A stretch of DNA of 64,000 bases, from assembly GCA_002422345.1 (NCBI GenBank), contig DIUL01000206.1:1-64000 (forward strand), written 5' to 3'. The position numbers were made by a program, and so were the translations under genes. The DNA is from Acetobacteraceae bacterium UBA6159. Its GTDB lineage: Bacteria > Pseudomonadota > Alphaproteobacteria > Acetobacterales > Acetobacteraceae. A model generated the notes under the pieces. That model searched no databases and was not told the origin of the DNA. It saw only the letters and a program-made list of their open reading frames with translations. Positions 9,668 through 19,064 of this stretch are shown one piece after another; within the stretch, counting starts at the first letter, position 1, and each line of letters begins with the position of its first letter.

Positions 9668-11359
9668 ATGTCCCAAACCACGCCAATACGGCGTACGATC
9701 GCTGCCATCGCCAGCCCCCTGGGCTGGGTGGCGGGGTTCTCCTGCCTTTCCAACCTCATCTACCTCGCGGCGCCGATCTACATGATGCAGATCTACGACC
9801 GCGTGCTGCACAGCCGGGGCGTTCCGACGCTCCTGCTGCTCACGCTCGCGGTCGCCATCTGCTACGCCGCCTATGCGATCCTCGATGCCGTGCGGGGGAG
9901 GATCCTCGCCGGCATCAGCGACATTCTTGAAAACCGACTGAGCGCCGCGGTCCTGGGCCGCATGACCGCGGTCCGCCGCGGCGGCAGCCCCGCCGCGTCC
10001 GTCCATGTCGCCCGGGACCTGGACACGGTGCGTCAGTTCATCGCCGGAACGGGTCCGCTCGCGTTCATCGACCTGCCCTGGGCACCGATCTACCTGGCCG
10101 CGTTGGCGCTGCTGCACCCGACACTCGCGGTGTTCGCCATCGCCGCGTCCGTCCTGCTGCTGGGCCTGACCCTGGTCAGCGAACGGGCCGCGCGTGGTCC
10201 GATGACCGAGGCCGGACGCGTCGCCGCCCGATCCTACATGTTCGGCGAGGCCGTCACCCGCCATGTCGACTGCGCCCGGACCATGGGCCTGGGCGCCGGT
10301 CTGACGGCCCGCTGGCGACAGTTGCGCGGTGAGATGCTCGCCGCCCAGAACGCCGCCAGCCACCGATCGGTCGTCCTCGGCGCCATCGGCAAGGGCCTGC
10401 GGCTGTTCTTCCAGTCCGCCATCCTGGGCGTCGGCGCTTGGCTCGCGATTCATGACGCCATCTCGGCCGGTGCGATCTTCGCCGGCTCCCTGCTGCTGGG
10501 CCGCATGCTGGCCCCGATCGAGGCGATGATCGGCGCCTGGCGGCCGACGCTGGCGGCGAAGGGTTCCTTCGGCCGCATCCGCGCTCTGCTGGCCGAGAGC
10601 GAACGCGACCTCAAGACCGTCACGCTGCCGGCCCCGGCCGGAGACGTTCATCTGGAGACGGTGTCCTGGACTCCCCCCGGGCTGAATCGGGCCGTCGTGC
10701 GCGGCGTGGCCTTGCAGATCCAGGCCGGCGCCGTGCTGACCATCGTCGGGCCGAGCGCCGCCGGGAAATCGACCATCGCCCGCCTGCTGGTCGGCGCGAT
10801 CCGGCCCGACGCCGGGACCGCCCGCCTCGACGGCGCGGACCTAGCCACCTGGGAACCCGGGCAGCTTGGCAAGGCGGTCGGCTATCTGCCGCAGGATGTC
10901 GCGCTGTTCCCCGGCACCATCCGCGACAACATCGCCCGGTTCGGAGAGGCAACGGATGAGGACGTGGTCGCCGCCGCCAAGGCCGCCCGGGCGCATGACC
11001 TGATCGCCCACCTGCCCGATGGCTACGGCACGGTGCTGGACGAGACCGCCGCCAGCCTGTCCGGCGGCCAGAAGCAGCGCATCGCCCTCGCCCGCGCCCT
11101 ACTGGGCGATCCCGCGTTGGTGGTGATGGATGAGCCGAACGCGAACCTCGATTCCGACGGAGAGGCCGCGCTGACCGAATGCGTCCTCGATCTGAAGAAG
11201 CGCAAGCGGACGGTCGTGATGGTCACGCACCGGGCGGGCCTGGTCCGAATCTCGGACTACGTCGCGACCATGCGGGATGGCGCGATGACCGGCGTGCAGC
11301 GCGCGACCGAGTTCATGGCACAGCAGACACCGGCCGTGGTGGCGGGAGGACGGGTATGA
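9668..11359 (+). CDS. Type I secretion ABC transporter, permease/ATPase (PrtD/AprD-like)
   Basis: This 563-residue protein fuses an N-terminal membrane domain (hydrophobic helices from about residue 20 to 290) to a C-terminal ATPase. The Walker A motif GPSAAGKS is at about 361-368, the signature LSGGQKQR at about 464 and the Walker B LVVMDEP at about 483. The absence of a long N-terminal peptidase-like domain fits the PrtD/AprD/HasD class, which exports proteins with uncleaved C-terminal signals. In the inner membrane it would form a tripartite exporter with the HlyD-family protein encoded next and a TolC-like outer-membrane channel not present in the window. It starts 26 bp after the giant repeat gene and overlaps the next gene by four bases, so the giant protein is its obvious substrate (inferred from position). 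Confidence 0.92.
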   Translation: MSQTTPIRRTIAAIASPLGWVAGFSCLSNLIYLAAPIYMMQIYDRVLHSRGVPTLLLLTLAVAICYAAYAILDAVRGRILAGISDILENRLSAAVLGRMTAVRRGGSPAASVHVARDLDTVRQFIAGTGPLAFIDLPWAPIYLAALALLHPTLAVFAIAASVLLLGLTLVSERAARGPMTEAGRVAARSYMFGEAVTRHVDCARTMGLGAGLTARWRQLRGEMLAAQNAASHRSVVLGAIGKGLRLFFQSAILGVGAWLAIHDAISAGAIFAGSLLLGRMLAPIEAMIGAWRPTLAAKGSFGRIRALLAESERDLKTVTLPAPAGDVHLETVSWTPPGLNRAVVRGVALQIQAGAVLTIVGPSAAGKSTIARLLVGAIRPDAGTARLDGADLATWEPGQLGKAVGYLPQDVALFPGTIRDNIARFGEATDEDVVAAAKAARAHDLIAHLPDGYGTVLDETAASLSGGQKQRIALARALLGDPALVVMDEPNANLDSDGEAALTECVLDLKKRKRTVVMVTHRAGLVRISDYVATMRDGAMTGVQRATEFMAQQTPAVVAGGRV

Positions 11360-12624
11360 ACAACGCAATCCGCATCGGGCTGATCACGGTCCTGGCCTTC
11401 TTCGGCGGCCTCGGTTCCTGGGCGGCTCTTGCGCCGCTGGATGGCGCCGTGGTCGGCTCCGGCGCCCTGGCCGTGCATGGCAACCGCAAGACCATCCAGC
11501 ACCGGGAAGGCGGCATCGTCGCCGAACTGCTGGTGCGCGACGGCACGATCGTGGAGGAAGGCCAGCTTCTGGTGCGCCTCGACGACACCCAGGCCCGCGC
11601 GTCCTACACCGTCCATCACGCGCAACTGATGGCCGACCGTGCCCTGGTCGCGCGCAGCTTGGCTGAACTGGCGGAAGCAGCCGACATCACGTTCCCCCCC
11701 GCGCTCGATGACGACGATCCCGTCGCGGCGGTGGTCAAGGAGCGGGAGCGTCTGATGTTCACCAGCCGACGCGACCTGCTGTCCCGCCAGATCGCGATCC
11801 TGGACCAGCGGATCGAGCAGAGCCGCCAGCAGATCAACGGCGTGCGCATCCAGCTTGAATCCACCATCCGCCAGCTGGGCTTCGCGGAGGAGGAATGGCG
11901 CTCCGTCTCCGGGTTGGAACGATCCGGGCTCGCGTCGAAGAACCGGCTACTGGAAATCTCGCGCGCCGCCGAGTCGCTGCGCGGCCAGGTCGGGCAATTG
12001 TCCACCGAGGTCATGCGCCTGGGCGCCCTGGCCATCGAGCTGGACGCCGAGAAGCTGCGGCTGCGCGAAACCAGCCACGCCGAAGCGACGCGCGACATGC
12101 GGGAGGCGCAGATGCGGATCCATGACGTGATCCCGCGCCTGGCCGCCGACCGGGATATCCTGACCCGCCTCGAAATCCGCGCGCCGATCGCCGGAGAGGT
12201 CGTCAACCTGGCGATCTTCACCCATGGCGGCGTGGTCGATCCCGGCAGGGCCATGATGGACATCGTCCCGCGCACCCGCACCATCATCGCCGAGGCGGAA
12301 ATCCGACCGGAGGACATCGAGCATCTGCGCGTCGGCCAAGTGGCCTCGGTCATCGCCCTTGGCTTCAACCCGCGGGAGAGCGCGCCGATCCAGGGGGAAA
12401 TCCGGGTCCTCTCGGCCGATCGGATCACGGACAGCCGATCCGGCCGGACCTATTTCCGCGCCGAAATCGCCCTTGTGGCTGACCAGGAAAGCGGGCGGCT
12501 GCTCGCCCGCCTGGGGCCGGGGATGCCCGTGGACGTGGTTGTGCCGATCACGCCCCGCACCGCGTTCGACTACCTGATCGCGCCGTTGCGGGAGAGTTTC
12601 CGGACGGCGGGACGGGAGCTGTAG
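11356..12624 (+). CDS. Type I secretion membrane-fusion protein, HlyD/PrtE family
   Basis: The protein has 422 residues from the ATG that overlaps the ABC transporter stop (ATGA). An N-terminal membrane helix (about residues 6-27) is followed by the conserved HREGGIVAELLVRDG lipoyl/barrel-sandwich segment. A long alpha-helical hairpin follows, rich in Glu, Arg and Gln, and then a second beta domain with the APIAGEVVNL motif typical of the family. It should bridge the inner-membrane ABC exporter and an outer-membrane TolC channel across the periplasm. The coupling to the ABC gene supports one three-gene secretion operon. The reading frame stays open upstream of 11356 inside the ABC gene, but only this start gives a normal HlyD N-terminus. 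Confidence 0.92.
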   Translation: MNNAIRIGLITVLAFFGGLGSWAALAPLDGAVVGSGALAVHGNRKTIQHREGGIVAELLVRDGTIVEEGQLLVRLDDTQARASYTVHHAQLMADRALVARSLAELAEAADITFPPALDDDDPVAAVVKERERLMFTSRRDLLSRQIAILDQRIEQSRQQINGVRIQLESTIRQLGFAEEEWRSVSGLERSGLASKNRLLEISRAAESLRGQVGQLSTEVMRLGALAIELDAEKLRLRETSHAEATRDMREAQMRIHDVIPRLAADRDILTRLEIRAPIAGEVVNLAIFTHGGVVDPGRAMMDIVPRTRTIIAEAEIRPEDIEHLRVGQVASVIALGFNPRESAPIQGEIRVLSADRITDSRSGRTYFRAEIALVADQESGRLLARLGPGMPVDVVVPITPRTAFDYLIAPLRESFRTAGREL

Positions 12625-12627
12625 GGG

Positions 12628-13674
12628 CTACTCGTCCTCCGGCAGCAGGTCCAACTGGGGGGAGGCGCGGGTGGGCGCCTTCAGCCCCAGATGCCGCCAG
12701 CCCGGGTCGCCCATCATGCGGCCACGGCTGGTGCGGAGGATCAGTCCCTCCTGGATCAGATAGGGTTCCACCACGTCTTCCAGCGTATCCCGCGCCTCGG
12801 CCAAGGCGGCGGCGAGGGTTTCCACCCCCACCGGCCCGCCGCCATGGTGATCGGCGATCCGGCGCAGATAGCGGCGGTCCATCGCGTCCAGGCCCAGGCG
12901 ATCAACCTCCAGCCGGGTCAGCGCGGCATCGGCGATCTTGCGATCCACGGTGGCATCCCCGGCGACGGCGGCGAAGTCCCGCACCCGGCGTAGCAGACGT
13001 CCGGCGATGCGGGGGGTGCCGCGGGACCGACGAGCGATCTCCTCCGCCCCGTCATCGGTCAGCGTGATCCCCAGCAAACGGGCGCCGCGTGTGACGATGA
13101 GGCGCAGTTCCTCGGGCGTGTAGAAGACCAGCCGCAGCGGAATGCCGAACCGGTCGCGCAGCGGCGTGGCCAGAAGCCCGGCGCGGGTGGTGGCGCCGAC
13201 AAGCGTGAAGGGCGGCAGGTCGATCCGCACGCTGCGCGCCGCCGGTCCTTCCCCGATGATCAGGTCGAGCTGGAAGTCCTCCATCGCCGGATACAGCACT
13301 TCCTCGATGGCTGGTTGCAGGCGGTGGATTTCGTCGATGAACAGGACATCGCGCGGCTGAAGATTGGTCAGGATCGCCGCCAGGTCGCCGGCACGCGCGA
13401 TGACGGGCCCAGACGTCGCGCGGAATCCGACGCCGAGTTCGCGGGCGACGATCTGGGCGAGTGTCGTCTTCCCAAGCCCCGGCGGGCCGTGCAGCAGCAC
13501 GTGGTCCAGCGCCTCCCCCCGACCGCGCGCGGCCTGGATGAAAATCGCCAGGTTCTCCCGGCTGGCCTTCTGGCCGGTGAATTCCGCCAGGGTCTGCGGG
13601 CGCAGCGAGGCCTCGGCCGCGTCTTCCATCTGGCGCGCGGAGGAAACAGGGCGGTCGTCTGGAGCTTCGGCCAT
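12628..13674 (-). CDS. ruvB: Holliday junction branch migration helicase RuvB
   Basis: This 348-residue AAA+ motor of the RuvABC complex drives branch migration of Holliday junctions. Walker A GPPGLGKT is at 63-70 and the Walker B/DEIH box at about 114-117. The sensor region [18 protein letters not shown] and the C-terminal winged-helix domain ending in RTSRGRMM are as expected, and the length matches the family. The ATG overlaps the ruvA stop codon by one base, so the two are co-translated. ruvC, often upstream of ruvA, is not here. Confidence 0.98.
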   Translation of the reverse strand: MAEAPDDRPVSSARQMEDAAEASLRPQTLAEFTGQKASRENLAIFIQAARGRGEALDHVLLHGPPGLGKTTLAQIVARELGVGFRATSGPVIARAGDLAAILTNLQPRDVLFIDEIHRLQPAIEEVLYPAMEDFQLDLIIGEGPAARSVRIDLPPFTLVGATTRAGLLATPLRDRFGIPLRLVFYTPEELRLIVTRGARLLGITLTDDGAEEIARRSRGTPRIAGRLLRRVRDFAAVAGDATVDRKIADAALTRLEVDRLGLDAMDRRYLRRIADHHGGGPVGVETLAAALAEARDTLEDVVEPYLIQEGLILRTSRGRMMGDPGWRHLGLKAPTRASPQLDLLPEDE

Positions 13675-14291
13675 CAGCCCACCAGCCTCTGCGCGATCTC
13701 ACGCAACGCTTCCCGGATCAGGGCGTCGAGCGTGACGCCATCCCCCAGGCGGTCCGCCGCCCGGGCGGTGGCGGCCTGCGCCTCCGGCCGGCGATAACCC
13801 AGGTTGACCAGGGCGGAGACCGCGTCGTCCTGCACGCCGCCGGCCGGCGTGGCGATGGCGGGCATGCCGATGCCGCCCGAGGATGGCATGGCGCCGACCT
13901 TGTCCCGCAACTCGGTGACCAGGCGCACCGCCAGGCGGGCGCCGACACCGGCGGCGCGGGTCAGGCTGGTCTTGTCGGCCGCGGCGATGGCAGCGACCAG
14001 GTCGCGGGGCGACAGGGCCGACAGCAGGGACAGCGCGACCTTGCCGCCGACACCCTGGACGGTGGTCAGCAGGCGGAACCAGTCGCGTTCGGCGGAATCG
14101 GCGAAGCCGTACAGCAGGATCGCGTCCTCCCGGACATGGGTTTCGACCAGCACCTTTGCCGGGGCGGGCGGCTGCGGCAACGCCGACAGCGTGCGGGAGG
14201 AAGCATGCACCAGATACCCCACGCCGTTGACATCGACGATGCAGGTGCCGTCGGCCAAGGCCTCGATCCGGCCGGTCAGTTGCGCGATCAT
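13674..14291 (-). CDS. ruvA: Holliday junction branch migration protein RuvA
   Basis: A 205-residue protein that tetramerises on four-way junctions and recruits RuvB. It starts [12 protein letters not shown], the canonical RuvA N-terminal OB-fold start; the frame is open further upstream but that extension has no family resemblance. The central helix-hairpin-helix region ([16 protein letters not shown] and [17 protein letters not shown]) and the C-terminal RuvB-binding three-helix domain ([15 protein letters not shown]) are intact. The stop overlaps the ruvB start. Confidence 0.97.
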   Translation of the reverse strand: MIAQLTGRIEALADGTCIVDVNGVGYLVHASSRTLSALPQPPAPAKVLVETHVREDAILLYGFADSAERDWFRLLTTVQGVGGKVALSLLSALSPRDLVAAIAAADKTSLTRAAGVGARLAVRLVTELRDKVGAMPSSGGIGMPAIATPAGGVQDDAVSALVNLGYRRPEAQAATARAADRLGDGVTLDALIREALREIAQRLVG

Positions 14292-14442
14292 GGGGGGGAC
14301 ACGCTGGGGGAGGACATCGGGCTTCCGTCCGGGGTTGCGGCTCCTCCCTATACGACGCGCGGGGCATGGCGTCGCGGGGGAAACGGGTTCGGGCGTTCCA
14401 GGGGAAACCGACACGAAAGCGGCGCGCGCTATCGATGCACCC

Positions 14443-14471
14443 CTGACGTGGCGGCCGGCGACGGCTACAAT
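14443..14471 (+). promoter_or_regulatory. Predicted sigma70-type promoter for lutBC
   Basis: CTGACG at 14443-14448 and TACAAT at 14466-14471 are separated by exactly 17 bases, lying 24 bases before the lutB ATG. An AGGAG ribosome-binding site follows at about 14481. It lies in the 203-bp divergent gap between ruvA and lutB. Confidence 0.55.
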
Positions 14472-14494
14472 CCCGCGATCAGGAGCTGTTCGCC

Positions 14495-15925
14495 ATGCTG
14501 ACCGCCACATCCCACGCGTTCAAGGAAAACGCCCACCGCGCTTTGGGCGATCGGGGGCTGCAGAAGGCGCTGGCCCGCAGTGGTCCCAGCTTCATCGCTC
14601 GCCGGGCCGCCGCGGTGGCGGGGCTGCCGGAGTTCGAGCAACTGCGGGACACCGCCCGCGACATCAAGAACCACACGCTGGCGCATCTGGACTTCTATCT
14701 CGAAGAATATGAGCGAAAGGTCCTGGCGTCCGGCGGCAAGGTGCATTGGTGCGCCGACGCGGCCGAGGCCCGCACCGCCGTGCTGGAAATCTGCCAGAAG
14801 GCCGGTGCCCGCACCGTCACCAAGGGCAAGTCGATGATCGGCGAGGAAATCGCGATCAACGAGCACCTGGAGCACCACGGCATCACGCCGGTCGAGACCG
14901 ACCTCGGCGAATACATCATCCAGCTTCGCCAGGAACTGCCGAGCCACATCATCGCTCCGGCCTTCCATCTGAACATGGAGGATTGGGAGGAAGCGTTCCG
15001 CAAGCACCACACCGACCTGCCGGCCGATCGCGTCTTCGCGGAACGGCGCGACATCCTGACCGAGGCGCGGACCCGCCTGCGCGAGAAGTTCCTCGCGGCC
15101 GATGTCGGCATCACCGGGGCGAATTTCCTGATCGCCGAAACCGGTTCCAGCGTTATCGTGACGAATGAGGGCAACGGCGACCTGACCCAGACCCTGCCGC
15201 GCGTCCACATTGTCCTGGCCAGCATCGAGAAGATGGTCCCGACGATCGAGGACTGCACGTCCCTGCTGCGGGTGCTCGCCCGATCGGCCACGGGGCAGGA
15301 TTTCTCAGTCTACACCACGTTCTCCACCGGTGCGCGCCGTCCTGGCGACCTGGACGGGCCGGAGGAATACCATGTCATCCTGATCGACAATGGCCGCTCC
15401 GCCATGATCGGGACCGAGTTCCAGGAAATGCTCCGCTGCATCCGGTGCGCGGCCTGCATGAACCATTGCCCGGTCTACGGCGCCGTGGGTGGCCATGCCT
15501 ATGGGTGGGTCTATCCCGGTCCGATGGGCTCCGTCCTGACGCCAGGGCTGGTGGGGGTGCAGGAGGCAGGGCATCTGCCCAACGCCTCCACCTTCTGCGG
15601 CAAGTGCGAGAGTGTCTGCCCGGTCCGCATCCCGCTGCCCAAGCTGATGCGCCATTGGCGGGAGCGCGAGTTCGAACGGCATCTGACGCCCGGGGCGGTC
15701 AGGACCAGCCTGGGCCTGTGGGCCTTCCTCGCGCGTCGGCCGCAGCTTTACCGGATGGCGACCGGGACGGCGGCGCGTGTCCTGGGCTGGATGGGGCGGC
15801 GCAAGGGACGGTTCACCAGCCTGCCACTGGCCTCCGGCTGGACGGCCGGGCGTGACATGCCGGCGCCGGAAGCCGAGACCTTCTTCACCCGATATGCCAG
15901 GGAACAGCGGGCGGGGCGCGTGTGA
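14495..15925 (+). CDS. lutB: L-lactate dehydrogenase complex iron-sulfur subunit LutB
   Basis: A 476-residue member of the LutB family of the LutABC L-lactate oxidase (lactate to pyruvate, electrons to the respiratory chain). The N-terminal LUD-type domain carries the TKGKSMIGEEI segment and the ITGANFLIAETGSSVIVTNEGN segment. Two 4Fe-4S cluster motifs follow: CIRCAACMNHCP at about 315-326 and CGKCESVCPV at about 368-377. A basic C-terminal tail has a hydrophobic stretch. An AGGAG ribosome-binding site precedes the ATG by about 8 bases. It is coupled to lutC by a one-base stop/start overlap. The usual partner lutA is absent from the window. Confidence 0.93.
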   Translation: MLTATSHAFKENAHRALGDRGLQKALARSGPSFIARRAAAVAGLPEFEQLRDTARDIKNHTLAHLDFYLEEYERKVLASGGKVHWCADAAEARTAVLEICQKAGARTVTKGKSMIGEEIAINEHLEHHGITPVETDLGEYIIQLRQELPSHIIAPAFHLNMEDWEEAFRKHHTDLPADRVFAERRDILTEARTRLREKFLAADVGITGANFLIAETGSSVIVTNEGNGDLTQTLPRVHIVLASIEKMVPTIEDCTSLLRVLARSATGQDFSVYTTFSTGARRPGDLDGPEEYHVILIDNGRSAMIGTEFQEMLRCIRCAACMNHCPVYGAVGGHAYGWVYPGPMGSVLTPGLVGVQEAGHLPNASTFCGKCESVCPVRIPLPKLMRHWREREFERHLTPGAVRTSLGLWAFLARRPQLYRMATGTAARVLGWMGRRKGRFTSLPLASGWTAGRDMPAPEAETFFTRYAREQRAGRV

Positions 15926-16602
15926 TGAGCCGGGAGTCCATTCTCACCTCCGTCCGCCGTGGCCTGCGCCGTGGTCCCCTGCCGACCGACCAGACCGCCA
16001 TGCTGTTGGCGCGGTTGGAGCGGCATCAACGGCATTTGATCCCCGCCCGGTCCCGGCTGCCGCATCCCGAACAGGTCGACCTGTTCGTGCGGAATATCGA
16101 GAAGGAGTTCGGCTCCATCACCCGGCTGCCGGATTTCGACTCAGTGCCCGAGGCTGTAGCGGACTACCTGATGGCGCAGAACCTGCCGAGCGCGTTTGCG
16201 ATGGCGCCGCACCCGGAGTTGCAGGCCATTCCGTGGTCGAACCGGCCCTTGCTGACGATCCGGGAGGGGCGGGCGCAGGCGACCGACGCGGTCAGCGTCC
16301 AGCACGCCTTCGCCGCTATCGCCGAGACTGGGACGCTGATGCTGCCCAGCGCGCCCGTGCGACCGACGACGCTGAACCTGCTCGCGGATACCGAGATCGT
16401 GGTGCTGCGGGCGTCCCGCCTGGTCGGTGCCTATGAGGAAGCCTGGGACCTGCTGCGGGCCGAGATGGGCGGCATGCCGCGCAACGTCATGCTCGTGACC
16501 GGGCCGTCCCGGTCCGCGGATATCGAGCAGACGCTGGAACTCGGTGCCCACGGGCCGCGGCGGCTGCATGTGTTGTTGGTGGAGGATACGGCCGGGGCTT
16601 AA
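15925..16602 (+). CDS. lutC: Lactate utilization protein LutC (LUD domain)
   Basis: About 225 residues. The C-terminal half is a LUD domain with AFAAIAETGTLML and the end motif GPSRSADIEQTLELGAHGPRR, which match LutC/YkgG proteins. It belongs to the lactate oxidation complex with LutA and LutB. The ATG at 15925 shares its A with the lutB stop; a GTG one codon upstream is the alternative start. Its 3' end overlaps the convergent hydrolase gene by four bases. Confidence 0.9.
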   Translation: MSRESILTSVRRGLRRGPLPTDQTAMLLARLERHQRHLIPARSRLPHPEQVDLFVRNIEKEFGSITRLPDFDSVPEAVADYLMAQNLPSAFAMAPHPELQAIPWSNRPLLTIREGRAQATDAVSVQHAFAAIAETGTLMLPSAPVRPTTLNLLADTEIVVLRASRLVGAYEEAWDLLRAEMGGMPRNVMLVTGPSRSADIEQTLELGAHGPRRLHVLLVEDTAGA

Positions 16603-17381
16603 CGTCCCGCCACGAAGGGTGGGACACGGGCGAACGCGTCGGCGCGGGCCGCCGGGTCGGTGCCCGCGTGGGCGGTCCCATCCCGGGTCGTGGACAGGCC
16701 GGTCAGCACCCGCACCGGCCGGTCTGGCGCGTCGAAGTCATGGTACGCGCCAGGATAGGTGATGAGCGTCAGCAGGTCGGGAAATTTTTCCGTCAGGCGA
16801 TAGCAGGGGCCGGCGGGAGTCCAGTCGTCGGACTCCCCCACCAGGATCAGCATCTTCGCCGAGGGCTGCCAGGTGGCGTCGCGGTTGGTGCTGGCGCAGC
16901 CGGGGTAGAAGGCCACGAATCGGGCGAACAGTCCGGGCGGCAGGTCGTCGGCCTGCCTGGCCGTGGCCAGCGCCGTCTGGCCGCCATTCGACCACCCCAA
17001 CAGAACCACGCCGCCGCTCGGCGTCCCGGGCTGAGCGGTCAGCCATGCGGCGGCCGCGATCGCGTCGGTGCGACGTTGGGGGTCAGGGCGCACGGTGCGT
17101 TCCTTCACCCGGCATTGGGCGCCCAGCCCGCGCGAGCCGAAGCTGTCCGGCAGCAGGACGACATGGCCCTTGCGCGCCAGCTCCGCCGCCCATGCGCCAT
17201 CCCGCGCCGCATAGGGGCCGGAGCAGCCATGCAGCGCGACGACGGCCGGTGACTGTGTCGGCTCCGTTGGGCGCACCAAGGCCGCGTCGAGCGTGGCGCC
17301 TCCCGGCGCGGGGATGCGGACATGCTGGGGCGACAGGCCGGCGGCGGTCAGGGTCGCGAGCAAAGCGAGGAAGGCTTGCAT
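16599..17381 (-). CDS. Exported dienelactone hydrolase-like alpha/beta hydrolase
   Basis: This 260-residue protein has a short N-terminal hydrophobic signal (MQAFLALLATLTAAG), so it is probably periplasmic. The alpha/beta-hydrolase features are clear: ALHGCSGPY (oxyanion-loop region), the nucleophile elbow GWSNGG with the catalytic Ser, an Asp region near VGESDDWTP, and a His in YPGAYHDFD. The GCSG...GRDG pattern is typical of the dienelactone hydrolase group. The substrate is unknown. The start is chosen for the signal peptide; it is divergent from dnaB. Confidence 0.78.
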   Translation of the reverse strand: MQAFLALLATLTAAGLSPQHVRIPAPGGATLDAALVRPTEPTQSPAVVALHGCSGPYAARDGAWAAELARKGHVVLLPDSFGSRGLGAQCRVKERTVRPDPQRRTDAIAAAAWLTAQPGTPSGGVVLLGWSNGGQTALATARQADDLPPGLFARFVAFYPGCASTNRDATWQPSAKMLILVGESDDWTPAGPCYRLTEKFPDLLTLITYPGAYHDFDAPDRPVRVLTGLSTTRDGTAHAGTDPAARADAFARVPPFVAGR

Positions 17382-17534
17382 GGTGGCTCAGGCCCAGAAG
17401 GAGGTCCATCAGTATACCGCTTTTGGCGTCGCGCGGGTGTCCCGCCACAGGTCGTCTGTCAACAGAGGATGTCGTCATTTGACCCCAATGTCAGGCAAGA
17501 CTCCCGGCCGGGAGATGGGGTAGAAGCCGCCACC

Positions 17535-19031
17535 GTGAACTCCATCATTTCCTCCCCCCTCGGCCTGTCCGAACGCCTTCCGCCGTCCAACCTCCAGGCG
17601 GAGCAGGCGCTGCTCGGCGCTATCCTGTCCAACAATCGCGCCTATGAGCGGGTGTCGGAGTTCCTGGCGCCGGAACACTTCGTCGATCCGATCCACGGCC
17701 GGATCTACCAGACGATCGTCCGCCGCATCGAAGCGGGGCAACTCGCCGATGCCGTGACGATGAAGGCGGAGTTCGAGCACGCCGGCATCCTGGATGAAGT
17801 GGGGGGCACGGCCTATCTCGCCCAACTTCTGACGGCGATGGTGGGCATCATCAACGCCGGGGAATACGGCCGCACCATTCACGACGCCTGGGTGCGCCGA
17901 CAACTGATCGATGTCGGTGAAAGCGTCGTCAACAACGCCTTCGCCAGCGCGGACAGCCTGAGCGGCGTGGAACAGATCGAGGTCGCGGAGCAGGCGCTGT
18001 TCAACCTGGCGACCGATGGCTCCACCTCGGGCGGGTTCGTCACATTCGAACGTGCGTTGACGGACGCCATCCTGGGCGCTGAACGGGCGTTTCGTCGCGC
18101 GGGGCGTGTCTCGGGCCTTACCACCGGTCTGCGGGACGTCGATACGAAGCTGGGCGGCCTGCACCCCTCCGATTTGACCATTCTGGCCGGCCGGCCTGGC
18201 ATGGGTAAGACGGCGCTTGCGACCAAGATCGCGTTCGGTGCCGCGAAGGCCCTGCTGGCCGAGGCCAGCGCGCGCGCTCCGAACTCGCAGCCCACCGGGC
18301 AGATCGCGATCTTCTCCCTTGAAATGAGCGCGGAACAGCTCGCCACCCGGTTGTTGAGTGAGGAAGCGCGCGTATCCGGCGACCGCATCCGTCGCGGTGA
18401 TATCGGGCAGAAGGATTTCGACAAGTTCGTCCAGGTTTCGCGCGAAATCGCAGCCTTGCCGCTGCACATCGACGATACGCCGGCGATCACCATGTCGGCG
18501 CTGCGCACGCGTTGCCGGCGCCTCAAGCGCACGAAGGGTCTGTCGCTGGTCGTCGTCGACTACCTCCAGTTGATGCGCCCCTCGGCTGGCACGCGGCCAG
18601 AGAACAGGGTGCTGGAAATCAGTCAGATCACCCAGGGCCTGAAGGCCATCGCCAAGGAAATGAGCGTTCCCGTGGTGGCGCTGTCCCAGCTTTCGCGTGC
18701 TGTTGAAAGCCGGGAAGACAAGCGACCACAGCTTTCGGACCTTCGCGAGTCAGGCACGATCGAGCAGGACGCCGATACGGTCATGTTCGTGTATCGTGAC
18801 GAGTATTACCTTGAGCAGCGGATGCCGAAGGAAATCGGCTTCGAGGGCAGTGGCGAGAAATTCCACGCCGCGATGGAAGAGTGGCAGCAGAAGATGGCCA
18901 AGGCGCACAACCGTGCCGACCTGATCATCGCCAAGCAGCGCCATGGACCGACGGGCACGGTCCCGCTGTTCTTCGAGGCCGAGTTCACCCGTTTCGCCGA
19001 CCTCGACCTCGCCCACTCAGACCACGAGTAG
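17535..19031 (+). CDS. dnaB: Replicative DNA helicase DnaB
   Basis: The hexameric 5'-3' helicase of the replication fork. From the GTG at 17535 it has 498 residues, the usual length. An N-terminal helical DnaG-interaction domain (LPPSNLQAEQALLGAILSNN onward) is followed by the RecA-like motor. Walker A GRPGMGKT is at 219-226, the Walker B region is LVVVDYLQLM and the DnaB motifs are LSQLSRAVE and LRESGTIEQDAD. An ATG at 17469 would add 22 residues and cannot be excluded. No intein interrupts the motor. Upstream is a 153-bp gap shared with the divergent hydrolase. Confidence 0.95.
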   Translation: MNSIISSPLGLSERLPPSNLQAEQALLGAILSNNRAYERVSEFLAPEHFVDPIHGRIYQTIVRRIEAGQLADAVTMKAEFEHAGILDEVGGTAYLAQLLTAMVGIINAGEYGRTIHDAWVRRQLIDVGESVVNNAFASADSLSGVEQIEVAEQALFNLATDGSTSGGFVTFERALTDAILGAERAFRRAGRVSGLTTGLRDVDTKLGGLHPSDLTILAGRPGMGKTALATKIAFGAAKALLAEASARAPNSQPTGQIAIFSLEMSAEQLATRLLSEEARVSGDRIRRGDIGQKDFDKFVQVSREIAALPLHIDDTPAITMSALRTRCRRLKRTKGLSLVVVDYLQLMRPSAGTRPENRVLEISQITQGLKAIAKEMSVPVVALSQLSRAVESREDKRPQLSDLRESGTIEQDADTVMFVYRDEYYLEQRMPKEIGFEGSGEKFHAAMEEWQQKMAKAHNRADLIIAKQRHGPTGTVPLFFEAEFTRFADLDLAHSDHE

Positions 19032-19064
19032 GAACCCAGCCCGCTGGCGCCGATTCCCCTGGCG

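Noticed and set aside
14292..14510. RuvA N-terminal extension of about 70 residues
   Set aside because: The canonical start [10 protein letters not shown] is at 14291, and the extension would cross the lutB promoter and start.
17322..17534. Longer DnaB N-terminus from upstream in-frame starts
   Set aside because: The extra residues overlap the divergent hydrolase start region and have no DnaB character; the GTG at 17535 gives the usual length. The ATG at 17469 remains possible.
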